This document shows, in pieces, positions 1 through 5,446 of a stretch of DNA of 5,733 nucleotides. This DNA comes from Alphaproteobacteria bacterium (GTDB lineage Bacteria > Pseudomonadota > Alphaproteobacteria > ATCC43930 > CGMCC-115725). The stretch spans positions 1 through 5,733 of the forward strand of contig JAFMSA010000311.1 in NCBI GenBank assembly GCA_017353855.1. The letters run 5' to 3'. Each line of letters begins with the position of its first letter. The stretch's first letter is position 1. A program made the translations under genes and the position numbers. Below the pieces are notes generated by a model that was given only the letters and a program-made list of their open reading frames with translations, was not told where the DNA came from and searched no databases.

Positions 1-851
1 TCGATCGCCTTGCGCACGGCGCGGCGGGTCAGCACCGCGGTCAGATGGCGCCGGAAATCCGCCGATCCGTGCTGGTCTGACATCGGTTCGACGAGCTCGG
101 CCGCTTTCTCGGCGGCAGCGGCGATGGCGGGTTCGTCGAGCCCCTTCTCTTCGAGGATCGCCTCTGCCTCGCGCAGCCGGCTCGTCACGGGACCAATTCC
201 CGCCGTTGCGAGCCGCGCCTTCGTGCAGCGGTCCGCCTCACGTATCAGCATGACGGCGATCGCCGCGATTGCGAAATCTCCCTTCCGCCGCGCGAACTCC
301 TCTATCGCAAAACAGGCCTCCGCAGGCATCGCGGCAAACCGCACCTCGGTGATGATTTCGTCTGTCGCCAGCGACGTCGTCAGCGGCGAAACAAACAAAT
401 CGGGGGCTGCGATCCGCCGCTCCCCCTGTGGCCCGTGAACGACCACTTCGCCCGCCAGCGCCTGCAATATCATCGGAATTTCCGCGGCCGGATCGGCATG
501 CGCGATCGATCCGCCGATCGTGCCGCGCGTGCGGGTCGGCAGGTGCCCGATCCAGCGCACGGCCTCGCGCAGTAATGGCAGTTTCCGCTCGACGAGCGGC
601 GCGAACTCGATCTGGCGCTGCCGCGTCATCGCGCCGATCCTGATGATCCCGTCCTCCTCCTCGAGGCCGGCGAGCGCGCCGATGCGATTGAGATCGACAA
701 TCGCAGCGGGAGTGGCGAGGCGGAAATTCATCATCGGAACCAGGCTCTGACCGCCGGCAAGCAGGCGGGCTTCGCCCCGGTAGCGCTCAAGGACGCTCAG
801 CGCTTCGCCAAGCGATGCCGGCGCATGGTATTCGAATCGGGCAGGCTTCAC
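1..851 (-). CDS. CoxM-type FAD-binding subunit of a molybdenum hydroxylase (xanthine dehydrogenase family), partial at C-terminus
   Basis: Read on the minus strand from GTG at 851; 283 codons are in the window and the frame is still open at position 1. The protein has the two FAD pyrophosphate-binding glycine motifs of the medium subunit family: AGGQS at residues 32-36, followed by LVPMMNFRLA, and TIGGS at 111-115, followed by IAHADPAAE. From memory these positions coincide with those in Oligotropha CoxM. A later RKGDFAIA stretch (189-196) and a C-terminal SADFRRHL helix (263-270) are also typical. Family members are about 280-300 residues, so only a few residues are missing. The subunit carries electrons via FAD between the [2Fe-2S] small subunit and the external acceptor of CO dehydrogenase, xanthine dehydrogenase or aromatic/heterocycle hydroxylases. 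Those partner subunits are not in the window. The upstream gene stops 10 bases before the GTG, and no strong Shine-Dalgarno sequence precedes it. The substrate cannot be told from this subunit, so I give no symbol. Confidence 0.93.
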   Translation of the reverse strand, partial: MKPARFEYHAPASLGEALSVLERYRGEARLLAGGQSLVPMMNFRLATPAAIVDLNRIGALAGLEEEDGIIRIGAMTRQRQIEFAPLVERKLPLLREAVRWIGHLPTRTRGTIGGSIAHADPAAEIPMILQALAGEVVVHGPQGERRIAAPDLFVSPLTTSLATDEIITEVRFAAMPAEACFAIEEFARRKGDFAIAAIAVMLIREADRCTKARLATAGIGPVTSRLREAEAILEEKGLDEPAIAAAAEKAAELVEPMSDQHGSADFRRHLTAVLTRRAVRKAI

Positions 852-861
852 GGGAACGAGC

Positions 862-1272
862 TTACCACGGACGCGCGCAGGTCACGGAGGCTTTCTCGGT
901 GCCGCGGGGTTCGAGTGATCCCCAGCGAGCGCGCCGGCGCGGGACCGCGAGCATCGTGACCGGGCGCTCCTCGTCGATGAGCCCCATTTCTCTCTCGAAC
1001 GCTTCCGCGGCTTGCCGGGAGTCCCCCCGGCGAAGCTCACGCGAGGCACCGACCTCGAATAGGGGCCGGTCCTGGCCGTTGCGTTGCACAATCACCCTCC
1101 ACGCCGCCACGATTTCCCATCCTTTCTCATGGCCGCTGGGCCCGCGCCCACGGATCTCGACGGGTGCAGCCTCGCCCGCACACCGGATTTGCAGGCCAAT
1201 CGGCGGCGGCTGCCCGAGCGCATTGGCAGTGAACGGCGCCGTGCCCGGCGTGCATGGAGCCCGACCAGCCAC
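862..1272 (-). CDS. Unrecognised 136-residue protein between two oxidoreductase genes
   Basis: I do not recognise a family. The frame starts at GTG 1272 and stops at TAA 862-864. The start lies 9 bases after the stop of the acyl-CoA dehydrogenase-like gene. An AAGG ribosome-binding sequence (1280-1283) overlaps that stop codon, 7 bases before the GTG. The next gene starts 10 bases after this one ends, so position and strand fit an operon. About four fifths of third codon positions are G or C, as expected for a coding frame in this genome. The product has a proline- and glycine-rich N-terminus (1-50), a probable strand region around WEIVAAWRVIVQRNG (57-71), then an amphipathic helix-like stretch (about 80-97) and a basic tail. 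No signal peptide, membrane segment or cofactor motif is visible, and the few cysteines are not spaced as a metal site. Without it the stretch would be an unusually long gap inside an operon, which favours a real gene, but homologs are needed to be sure. Confidence 0.6.
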   Translation of the reverse strand: MAGRAPCTPGTAPFTANALGQPPPIGLQIRCAGEAAPVEIRGRGPSGHEKGWEIVAAWRVIVQRNGQDRPLFEVGASRELRRGDSRQAAEAFEREMGLIDEERPVTMLAVPRRRARWGSLEPRGTEKASVTCARPW

Positions 1273-1281
1273 GCACCGGCC

Positions 1282-2478
1282 TTACAGCCAGGCCAGGGTG
1301 TCGGGCTCGAGCCCGAGCAGGTGCTGGCCGACCGTCTCGAAATGCTCCTGCCGCCCCTGCAGTTGCTGCGATACGGTGTGGATGTCGCGAAAGCGCCGTT
1401 CGAACGGATTGTCTTCGAAGATCGCGGTGGACCCGGCGGCGTGATAGGCGGTGTCGACGACGCTCAACGACTGATGGATTGCAAAGGTCGAGGCGAGCCT
1501 GATTGTCATTCGCTGGTCGAGTGTGATGCGGCCCGCGCTTTCGACCTCGCGGGTGATCTCGTCGAGCGAATGATAGAGAAACGCACGCGCCGAGCGCAGC
1601 CGCGCCTCGGCTTGCGCGACCTGAGACTGGACGACGTTATTTTCACGCAGCGTGCGCTTGCCGCGGAAGGGGACTTTGTCGGCCGCGAGTTCCACGAAGG
1701 CATCGAGCGTGCTGCGGGCGATTCCCATCGCCACCCCGGCAAAGCCCGACGCATAGAGCTGCAGGCTGCTGAAGCGATAGAGCAATCCGTTTTCGCGCCG
1801 GGTGCTGTCCTCGTCACGCGCGGCGAGATGCGTGTGCGGCACGAACAGATCGCTGACCGAATATTTGTCGCTGCCTGTGCCGCGCAGCCCGACCACATGC
1901 CAGATATCGCTCATCTCGGCGGCTGATTTCGGAAACATCGCGGTGCGGATGACCGGGCTGCCGTCCGCCTGGAAGAGCTGCGCGCCGCTCTCGTCGAAAA
2001 CCGGCACATGGCAGCCGAGCCAGGTCGCGTTGTGGCTGCCGCTGGCAAAGCTCCAGCTCGCCGTCACGCGATAGCCGCCCTCGACCTTCCGCGCCTTTCC
2101 CGGCCCCGGGCCCCAGGCGAGGATACCGCGGGGGCCGCCGAAAATCTCCCGGGCGGCGGCGGGGTCGAGATAGGCCGCAGTCATCGAGCAGCCGGCGCCT
2201 TGGTTCAGGCACCAGGCGGTGCTGGCATCGGCTTTGGCGATTTCCTCGACGACCCGGACATAGCGCACGGGAAGCAGCTCCGCCCCGCCCAGGGAACGTG
2301 GCAGCAGCATGCGAAAGAAACCCCGCTCGACCATCGCGCTGAGAATCGATTCCGGCAATTCGCGCCGGCGCTCGATCTCGCGCGCAGCGGCAGCGAGCTG
2401 CGGGGCAAACTCACGCGCCCGCTGCAGGTACTCGCTCCCGGCAGCCTCGGCGCTGGTATTGTCGGCAGACAGCCGCAT
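1282..2478 (-). CDS. Acyl-CoA dehydrogenase-fold flavoprotein (type-2 C-terminal domain; dehydrogenase or group D flavin monooxygenase oxygenase component)
   Basis: A 398-residue protein with the three-part acyl-CoA dehydrogenase fold. The helical N-terminal domain (about 15-110) includes LLPRSLGGAELLP at 58-70. The middle beta domain (about 118-220) includes TASWSFASGSHNATWLG at 139-155 and the WHVVGLRGTGS loop at 193-203. The helical C-terminal domain (about 235-398) ends in DNPFERRFRDIHTVSQQLQG (356-375). That RxxRDxH-type ending is characteristic of the type-2 C-terminal domain shared by some dehydrogenases and by FMNH2/FADH2-dependent oxygenases such as HsaA and the 4-hydroxyphenylacetate hydroxylase C2 component. 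Sequence alone does not decide between desaturation of an acyl-CoA and hydroxylation using reduced flavin. No flavin reductase gene is in the window. I chose ATG 2478 because GGGAG lies 6 bases upstream; an in-frame GTG at 2499 would add seven residues but lacks a comparable site. It is the first gene of the presumed minus-strand operon. Confidence 0.92.
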   Translation of the reverse strand: MRLSADNTSAEAAGSEYLQRAREFAPQLAAAAREIERRRELPESILSAMVERGFFRMLLPRSLGGAELLPVRYVRVVEEIAKADASTAWCLNQGAGCSMTAAYLDPAAAREIFGGPRGILAWGPGPGKARKVEGGYRVTASWSFASGSHNATWLGCHVPVFDESGAQLFQADGSPVIRTAMFPKSAAEMSDIWHVVGLRGTGSDKYSVSDLFVPHTHLAARDEDSTRRENGLLYRFSSLQLYASGFAGVAMGIARSTLDAFVELAADKVPFRGKRTLRENNVVQSQVAQAEARLRSARAFLYHSLDEITREVESAGRITLDQRMTIRLASTFAIHQSLSVVDTAYHAAGSTAIFEDNPFERRFRDIHTVSQQLQGRQEHFETVGQHLLGLEPDTLAWL

Positions 2479-2484
2479 CAGTTT

Positions 2485-2489
2485 CTCCC
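2485..2489 (-). promoter_or_regulatory. Ribosome-binding site that decides the start of the acyl-CoA dehydrogenase-like gene
   Basis: On the minus strand GGGAG is followed by the six bases AAACTG and then ATG (2476-2478). This is good Shine-Dalgarno complementarity at ideal spacing and favours ATG 2478 over the in-frame GTG at 2499. Confidence 0.7.
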
Positions 2490-2526
2490 GACCAAGCACG
2501 ATCGGATCGCGCCGGCCTCGTTTCGA

Positions 2527-2542
2527 TACGCCCGAAGGCGTA
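2527..2542. repeat. Perfect inverted repeat in the divergent spacer upstream of mutL
   Basis: TACGCC (2527-2532) and GGCGTA (2537-2542) are exact reverse complements separated by CGAA. The repeat sits between the divergent acyl-CoA dehydrogenase-like gene and mutL. It reaches into a -10-like box for mutL and lies about 50 bases before the other start codon. It could be a protein-binding operator or a short hairpin. A 6-bp arm can occur by chance in GC-rich DNA, so function is unproven. Confidence 0.4.
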
Positions 2543-2546
2543 CACT
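2541..2546 (+). promoter_or_regulatory. Candidate -10 box for mutL, positioned for a leaderless transcript
   Basis: TACACT matches four of six bases of TATAAT and lies in a small AT-richer patch directly before mutL. Transcription starting about seven bases downstream would begin at or next to the ATG at 2553. This agrees with the lack of any Shine-Dalgarno sequence in the 15 bases before the start codon. No good -35 box is seen at 17 bases (the position reads TCGTTT), so this remains a weak prediction. Confidence 0.3.
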
Positions 2547-2552
2547 TTTAGC

Positions 2553-4316
2553 ATGTCGATCCGTCGCTTACCTCCGGTTCTCGTCAATCGCATTGCCGCG
2601 GGCGAGGTCATCGAACGCCCGGCGGCCGCAGTCAAGGAATTGGTCGAGAATGCGATCGATGCCGCCGCCACCCGCATCGATGTGGCACTCAAGCAGGGCG
2701 GCCAGGCGCTGATCTCGGTTGTCGACAATGGCGGCGGCATGACGCCCGACGAGCTTAACCTGGCGGTCGAGCGCCATTGCACGTCGAAATTGCCCGAGGA
2801 TGACCTGTTGCGCATTGCGGCACTGGGCTTTCGCGGCGAGGCGCTGCCGTCGATCGGCGCCGTCAGCCGGATGCGGCTCGTCTCGCGCCCGCGCGGCGGC
2901 GGCAATGCCTGGGAGATTACCGTCGAGGCCGGCAACAGATCGGCGCCGGCACCGGCGGCGCATCCGGAGGGGACGCGGGTCGACGTGCACGATCTGTTTT
3001 TTGCGACCCCGGCGCGGCTCAAATTCCTCAAGACGCCGCGCACCGAGCGCGAGCTCGCCCTCGATGCGGTGCGCCGGCTCGCAATGGCCTGTCCCGGGAT
3101 TTCGTTTACCGTGACCGGCGACGAGGAGCGCGTTCTTCTGCGCCTCGCCGCGGCCGCCGAGGCAGGCGGGGCAAGAGCCCGCCGCGCGCGGCTGGCGGCG
3201 CTGCTCGGACGCGAGTTTGCCGAGAATTCGGTCGAGATCGACGCCGAGCGAGGCGGCTTTCGCCTCACAGGGCTGATCGGCCTGCCGACCCTCCACCGTG
3301 CCGTACCGCGCGACCAGTACCTCGTCGTCAACGGGCGGCCGGTGCGGGACAAATTGCTGGTCGGTGCAGTGCGCGCCGCTTATCAGGACGTGCTCGCCCG
3401 CGACCGCCACCCGATCGTGGCGCTCTTTGTCGACGGACCCACGGATGAGATCGACGTCAATGTGCATCCCGCCAAGGCAGAGGTGCGGTTTCGCGACGCT
3501 GCCCTCGTGCGCGGGCTGATCGTCGGCGCGCTGCGCAACGCTCTGGCCGGCTCCGGCCACCGGGCGTCGTCGACCGTGGGCAGTGCTGCGCTCGCGGCGT
3601 TCCGGCCCGGCACGGGCGCCGCCGGGCAGTCGCGCCGGTCAGCGTTCCCGCCACCGCCCGCTCCGTCGCTGGATCTGGTCGAAACCGGCAACAATTTCCT
3701 GCGACCGGCCGAACCCGCACCCCCACCGGCGCCGCAAGCCCCACTCGGCGCTGCCCGCGCGCAACTGCACGGCGCCTACATCCTCGCCGAGACCGCGACC
3801 GGGATAGTGCTCGTCGATCAGCATGCCGCGCATGAACGGCTGGTCTATGAGCGAATGAAGCAGGCGCTCGCCGCGCGCGGTGTGGCGCGTCAGGCGTTGC
3901 TGTTGCCGGAGGTCGTCGAGCTTGAGGACAGCGCTGCCGCACGGCTTGCCGCGCGAGCCGCGGAACTCGCCGAGTTCGGCCTGCAGATCGAGCCGTTCGG
4001 GCCAGGAGCGGTCGTCGTGCGCGAGGTGCCCGCACTCCTGCCGGGGCTCGATGTCGGCGCCCTGGTGCGCGACCTCGCCGACGAGCTCGCCGAGTGGGAC
4101 GAAGGCTTCTCGTTGAAGGAGCGGGTCGAAACGGTGTGCGGCACGCTTGCCTGCCACACTAGTGTACGCGCCGGAAATCGCCTCTCCCCCGCCGAGATGG
4201 ATGCGCTGCTGCGGCAGATGGAGGCAACCCCGAACAGCGGCCAATGCAATCACGGGCGCCCGACCTATGTGGCGCTCGAGCTTGCCGATATCGAGCGGTT
4301 GTTCGGCCGAAAGTGA
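2553..4316 (+). CDS. mutL: DNA mismatch repair protein MutL, endonuclease type
   Basis: A complete 587-residue MutL that couples MutS mismatch recognition to strand removal in the cytoplasm. The N-terminal GHKL ATPase is intact: E29 and N33 in KELVENAIDA (28-37), D58 in DNGGGM (58-63), GFRGEALPSIG (92-102), LFFATPARLKF (148-158), and the transducer-domain lysine in NVHPAKAEVRF (303-313). A proline- and alanine-rich linker (about 335-400) leads to the C-terminal dimerisation domain. That domain carries the metal-dependent nicking motifs: DQHAAHERLVYE (422-433, fitting DQHA-x2-E-x4-E), ACHTSVR (533-539), CNHGRP (565-570) and terminal FGR (584-586). The protein should therefore nick DNA itself rather than depend on MutH. 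The start is fixed by the typical MSIRRLPPVLVNRIAAGEVI opening, although no ribosome-binding site precedes it. It diverges from the minus-strand operon by 74 bases and is followed by an SDR gene that appears to have its own promoter. Confidence 0.98.
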   Translation: MSIRRLPPVLVNRIAAGEVIERPAAAVKELVENAIDAAATRIDVALKQGGQALISVVDNGGGMTPDELNLAVERHCTSKLPEDDLLRIAALGFRGEALPSIGAVSRMRLVSRPRGGGNAWEITVEAGNRSAPAPAAHPEGTRVDVHDLFFATPARLKFLKTPRTERELALDAVRRLAMACPGISFTVTGDEERVLLRLAAAAEAGGARARRARLAALLGREFAENSVEIDAERGGFRLTGLIGLPTLHRAVPRDQYLVVNGRPVRDKLLVGAVRAAYQDVLARDRHPIVALFVDGPTDEIDVNVHPAKAEVRFRDAALVRGLIVGALRNALAGSGHRASSTVGSAALAAFRPGTGAAGQSRRSAFPPPPAPSLDLVETGNNFLRPAEPAPPPAPQAPLGAARAQLHGAYILAETATGIVLVDQHAAHERLVYERMKQALAARGVARQALLLPEVVELEDSAAARLAARAAELAEFGLQIEPFGPGAVVVREVPALLPGLDVGALVRDLADELAEWDEGFSLKERVETVCGTLACHTSVRAGNRLSPAEMDALLRQMEATPNSGQCNHGRPTYVALELADIERLFGRK

Positions 4317-4333
4317 ACCCCGAACCGCCGCGA

Positions 4334-4362
4334 TTGACAAAAGCCTTCTCGCTCACGACAAC
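4334..4362 (+). promoter_or_regulatory. Candidate promoter for the SDR gene
   Basis: A perfect -35 consensus TTGACA (4334-4339) lies in the 81-base gap after mutL. Seventeen bases later the sequence reads GACAAC (4357-4362), a poor -10 match; alphaproteobacterial -10 boxes are often degenerate. A start near 4369 would leave a leader of about 30 bases before the ATG at 4398. No terminator hairpin is visible after mutL, so read-through is also possible. Confidence 0.45.
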
Positions 4363-4375
4363 CCGCTGACAAGTC

Positions 4376-4386
4376 GAAGAAGAGGG
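4376..4386 (+). promoter_or_regulatory. Ribosome-binding site of the SDR gene
   Basis: The purine run GAAGAAGAGGG is the only strong Shine-Dalgarno candidate before the SDR. Its 11-base distance to ATG 4398 is somewhat long. TTG 4389 is too close (2 bases) and ATG 4404 too far (17 bases), so it favours 4398. Confidence 0.5.
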
Positions 4387-4397
4387 ATTTGAGATCG

Positions 4398-5318
4398 ATG
4401 AGGATGCTCGAGGGGCGCGTCGCAATTTGCGCAGGATCGGGTCGCGGCGTGGGGGCCGAGGTCGCCAAGCTGATGGCCGCGTATGGCGCCAAGGTTGTCG
4501 TGAACGATCCCGGCACCAGCGGCAGCGGCGAGGGCTCGGACGAGACCCCCGCGCAGCAGATCGCCGACGAGATCAAGGCCGCGGGCGGCGAGGCGATCGC
4601 CAATCACGGCTCAGTCGCGGAATTCGACGATTGTCTCGCGATGGTGCAGCAGGCGCGCGATGCTTTCGGCGGCCTGCACATCGTCTTTAACGCCGCCGGC
4701 ATCCTGCGCGACAAGATGTTCCACAACATGTTCCCGGAGGATTGGCAGGCGGTAATCGACGTCCATCTGACCGGCCACTTCAACATCAACCGGGCGGCAA
4801 TTAACCTGTTTCGCGAACAGAATTACGGCCGCATCATCATGGTCTCGTCGACCTCCGGGCTGCTCGGCAATATCGGGCAGTGCAATTACGGCGCGGCCAA
4901 GCTCGGCATCGTCGCACTGGCGCGCATCGTCGCGATGGAGAACGCCGCCCGGGGGATTACCGTCAATGTGATCTGCCCCTCGGCCGACACCCGAATGACA
5001 CGCTCCGTCCCTGCGCCGAAAGACCCGCAGGCTGCAGCACTTCGCGAAGAGCGCCTGCGCCGCAGCCGGGCGGATGCCATCGCGCCGCTTTGCGTCTTCC
5101 TCGCCTCCGAGCAGGCCAGCCAGGTGAACGGCCAGGTCTTTCACCAGCGGGCGGGCGAATTGTCGCTCTACGGCCATATGCGCCCGGTACGCATGGTGCA
5201 CCGCCAAGGCGGATGGACGCCCGAAATGCTGGCTGAGGTTGCCATTCCGGCACTGGCACCGCAATTCACGCCGCTCGGCGACGGCCGGGCCGTCCACCCC
5301 GGCCTGCCTATGGAATAG
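4398..5318 (+). CDS. Short-chain dehydrogenase/reductase resembling the hydroxyacyl-CoA dehydrogenase domain of multifunctional enzyme type 2
   Basis: A 306-residue NAD(P)-dependent oxidoreductase with a Rossmann fold. The dinucleotide loop is AGSGRGVG (12-19), with alanine where the classical TGxxxGxG threonine stands. NDPG (36-39) after the second strand suggests NAD preference through D37. NAAGILRDKMF (98-108) and the catalytic residues S151, Y164 and K168 (YGAAK) follow. The usual catalytic asparagine position holds H123 (VHLTGHF), as in peroxisomal MFE-2 (17-beta-HSD type 4). The acidic/glycine insert after NDPG and the RDKMF, GRIIMVSS and GNIGQCNYGAAKLG wording also match that branch. 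The likely reaction is reversible oxidation of a 3-hydroxyacyl-CoA or similar hydroxy substrate. A tail of about 54 residues (253-306) extends past the SDR core. I chose ATG 4398; AGAGGG (4381-4386) ends 11 bases upstream. ATG 4404 and TTG 4389 are alternative starts. The exact substrate is unknown. Confidence 0.9.
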   Translation: MRMLEGRVAICAGSGRGVGAEVAKLMAAYGAKVVVNDPGTSGSGEGSDETPAQQIADEIKAAGGEAIANHGSVAEFDDCLAMVQQARDAFGGLHIVFNAAGILRDKMFHNMFPEDWQAVIDVHLTGHFNINRAAINLFREQNYGRIIMVSSTSGLLGNIGQCNYGAAKLGIVALARIVAMENAARGITVNVICPSADTRMTRSVPAPKDPQAAALREERLRRSRADAIAPLCVFLASEQASQVNGQVFHQRAGELSLYGHMRPVRMVHRQGGWTPEMLAEVAIPALAPQFTPLGDGRAVHPGLPME

Positions 5319-5339
5319 CGCTGCCGCCCAAAATTCTGC

Positions 5340-5372
5340 TTGAACCTGGCACCGGGATAAGTTGGTTAATAT
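5340..5372 (+). promoter_or_regulatory. Weak promoter candidate in the AT-richer part of the gap after the SDR
   Basis: TTGAAC (5340-5345) resembles a -35 box. The AT-rich patch GGTTAATATT (5364-5373) contains -10-like matches, GTTAAT and TAATAT, but at spacings of 19 and 21 bases, longer than ideal. The patch stands out from its GC-rich surroundings and precedes the small exported protein gene. It is suggestive only. Confidence 0.22.
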
Positions 5373-5412
5373 TGGCGTCGCACCTCCCGGATCGGACGTA
5401 ATCGAATGGCGT

Positions 5413-5424
5413 GCGCAGCTGCGC
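5413..5424. repeat. Perfect 12-bp palindrome upstream of the small exported protein gene
   Basis: GCGCAGCTGCGC is identical to its reverse complement. It ends two bases before an in-frame ATG at 5426 and 22 bases before the preferred start at 5447. It might be an operator or part of a leader structure. Its pure GC-rich make-up makes chance occurrence quite possible. Confidence 0.35.
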
Positions 5425-5446
5425 GATGGCATACGCAGCAGGAGTG

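Noticed and set aside
10..438. Plus-strand open frame at the left edge
   Set aside because: It is antisense to the CoxM-like gene, whose FAD-binding motifs are clear on the minus strand. The plus-strand product is low-complexity serine/alanine/arginine sequence.
815..1444. Plus-strand open frame covering the unknown 136-residue gene
   Set aside because: It overlaps the ends of two well-supported minus-strand genes and has arginine/serine-rich shadow composition. The minus-strand frame fits the operon spacing better.
1084..1926. Long plus-strand open frame (280 codons)
   Set aside because: It lies mostly opposite the acyl-CoA dehydrogenase-like gene, whose protein shows clear family motifs. 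The plus-strand product matches nothing and is a typical antisense shadow in GC-rich DNA.
2582..2587. TTGACG on the minus strand inside mutL, as a -35 box for the divergent operon
   Set aside because: No acceptable -10 sequence is found 16-18 bases downstream (it reads near ACGGAT), so I do not call a promoter for the minus-strand operon.
2411..3352. Long minus-strand open frames opposite the mutL ATPase region
   Set aside because: The mutL reading has every expected motif on the plus strand. The antisense products are rich in arginine, serine and alanine with no recognisable domain.
5345..5356. CCTGG-CA-CCGGG as a terminator hairpin after the SDR
   Set aside because: The two-base loop is too small, one pair is T-G, and no T-run follows.
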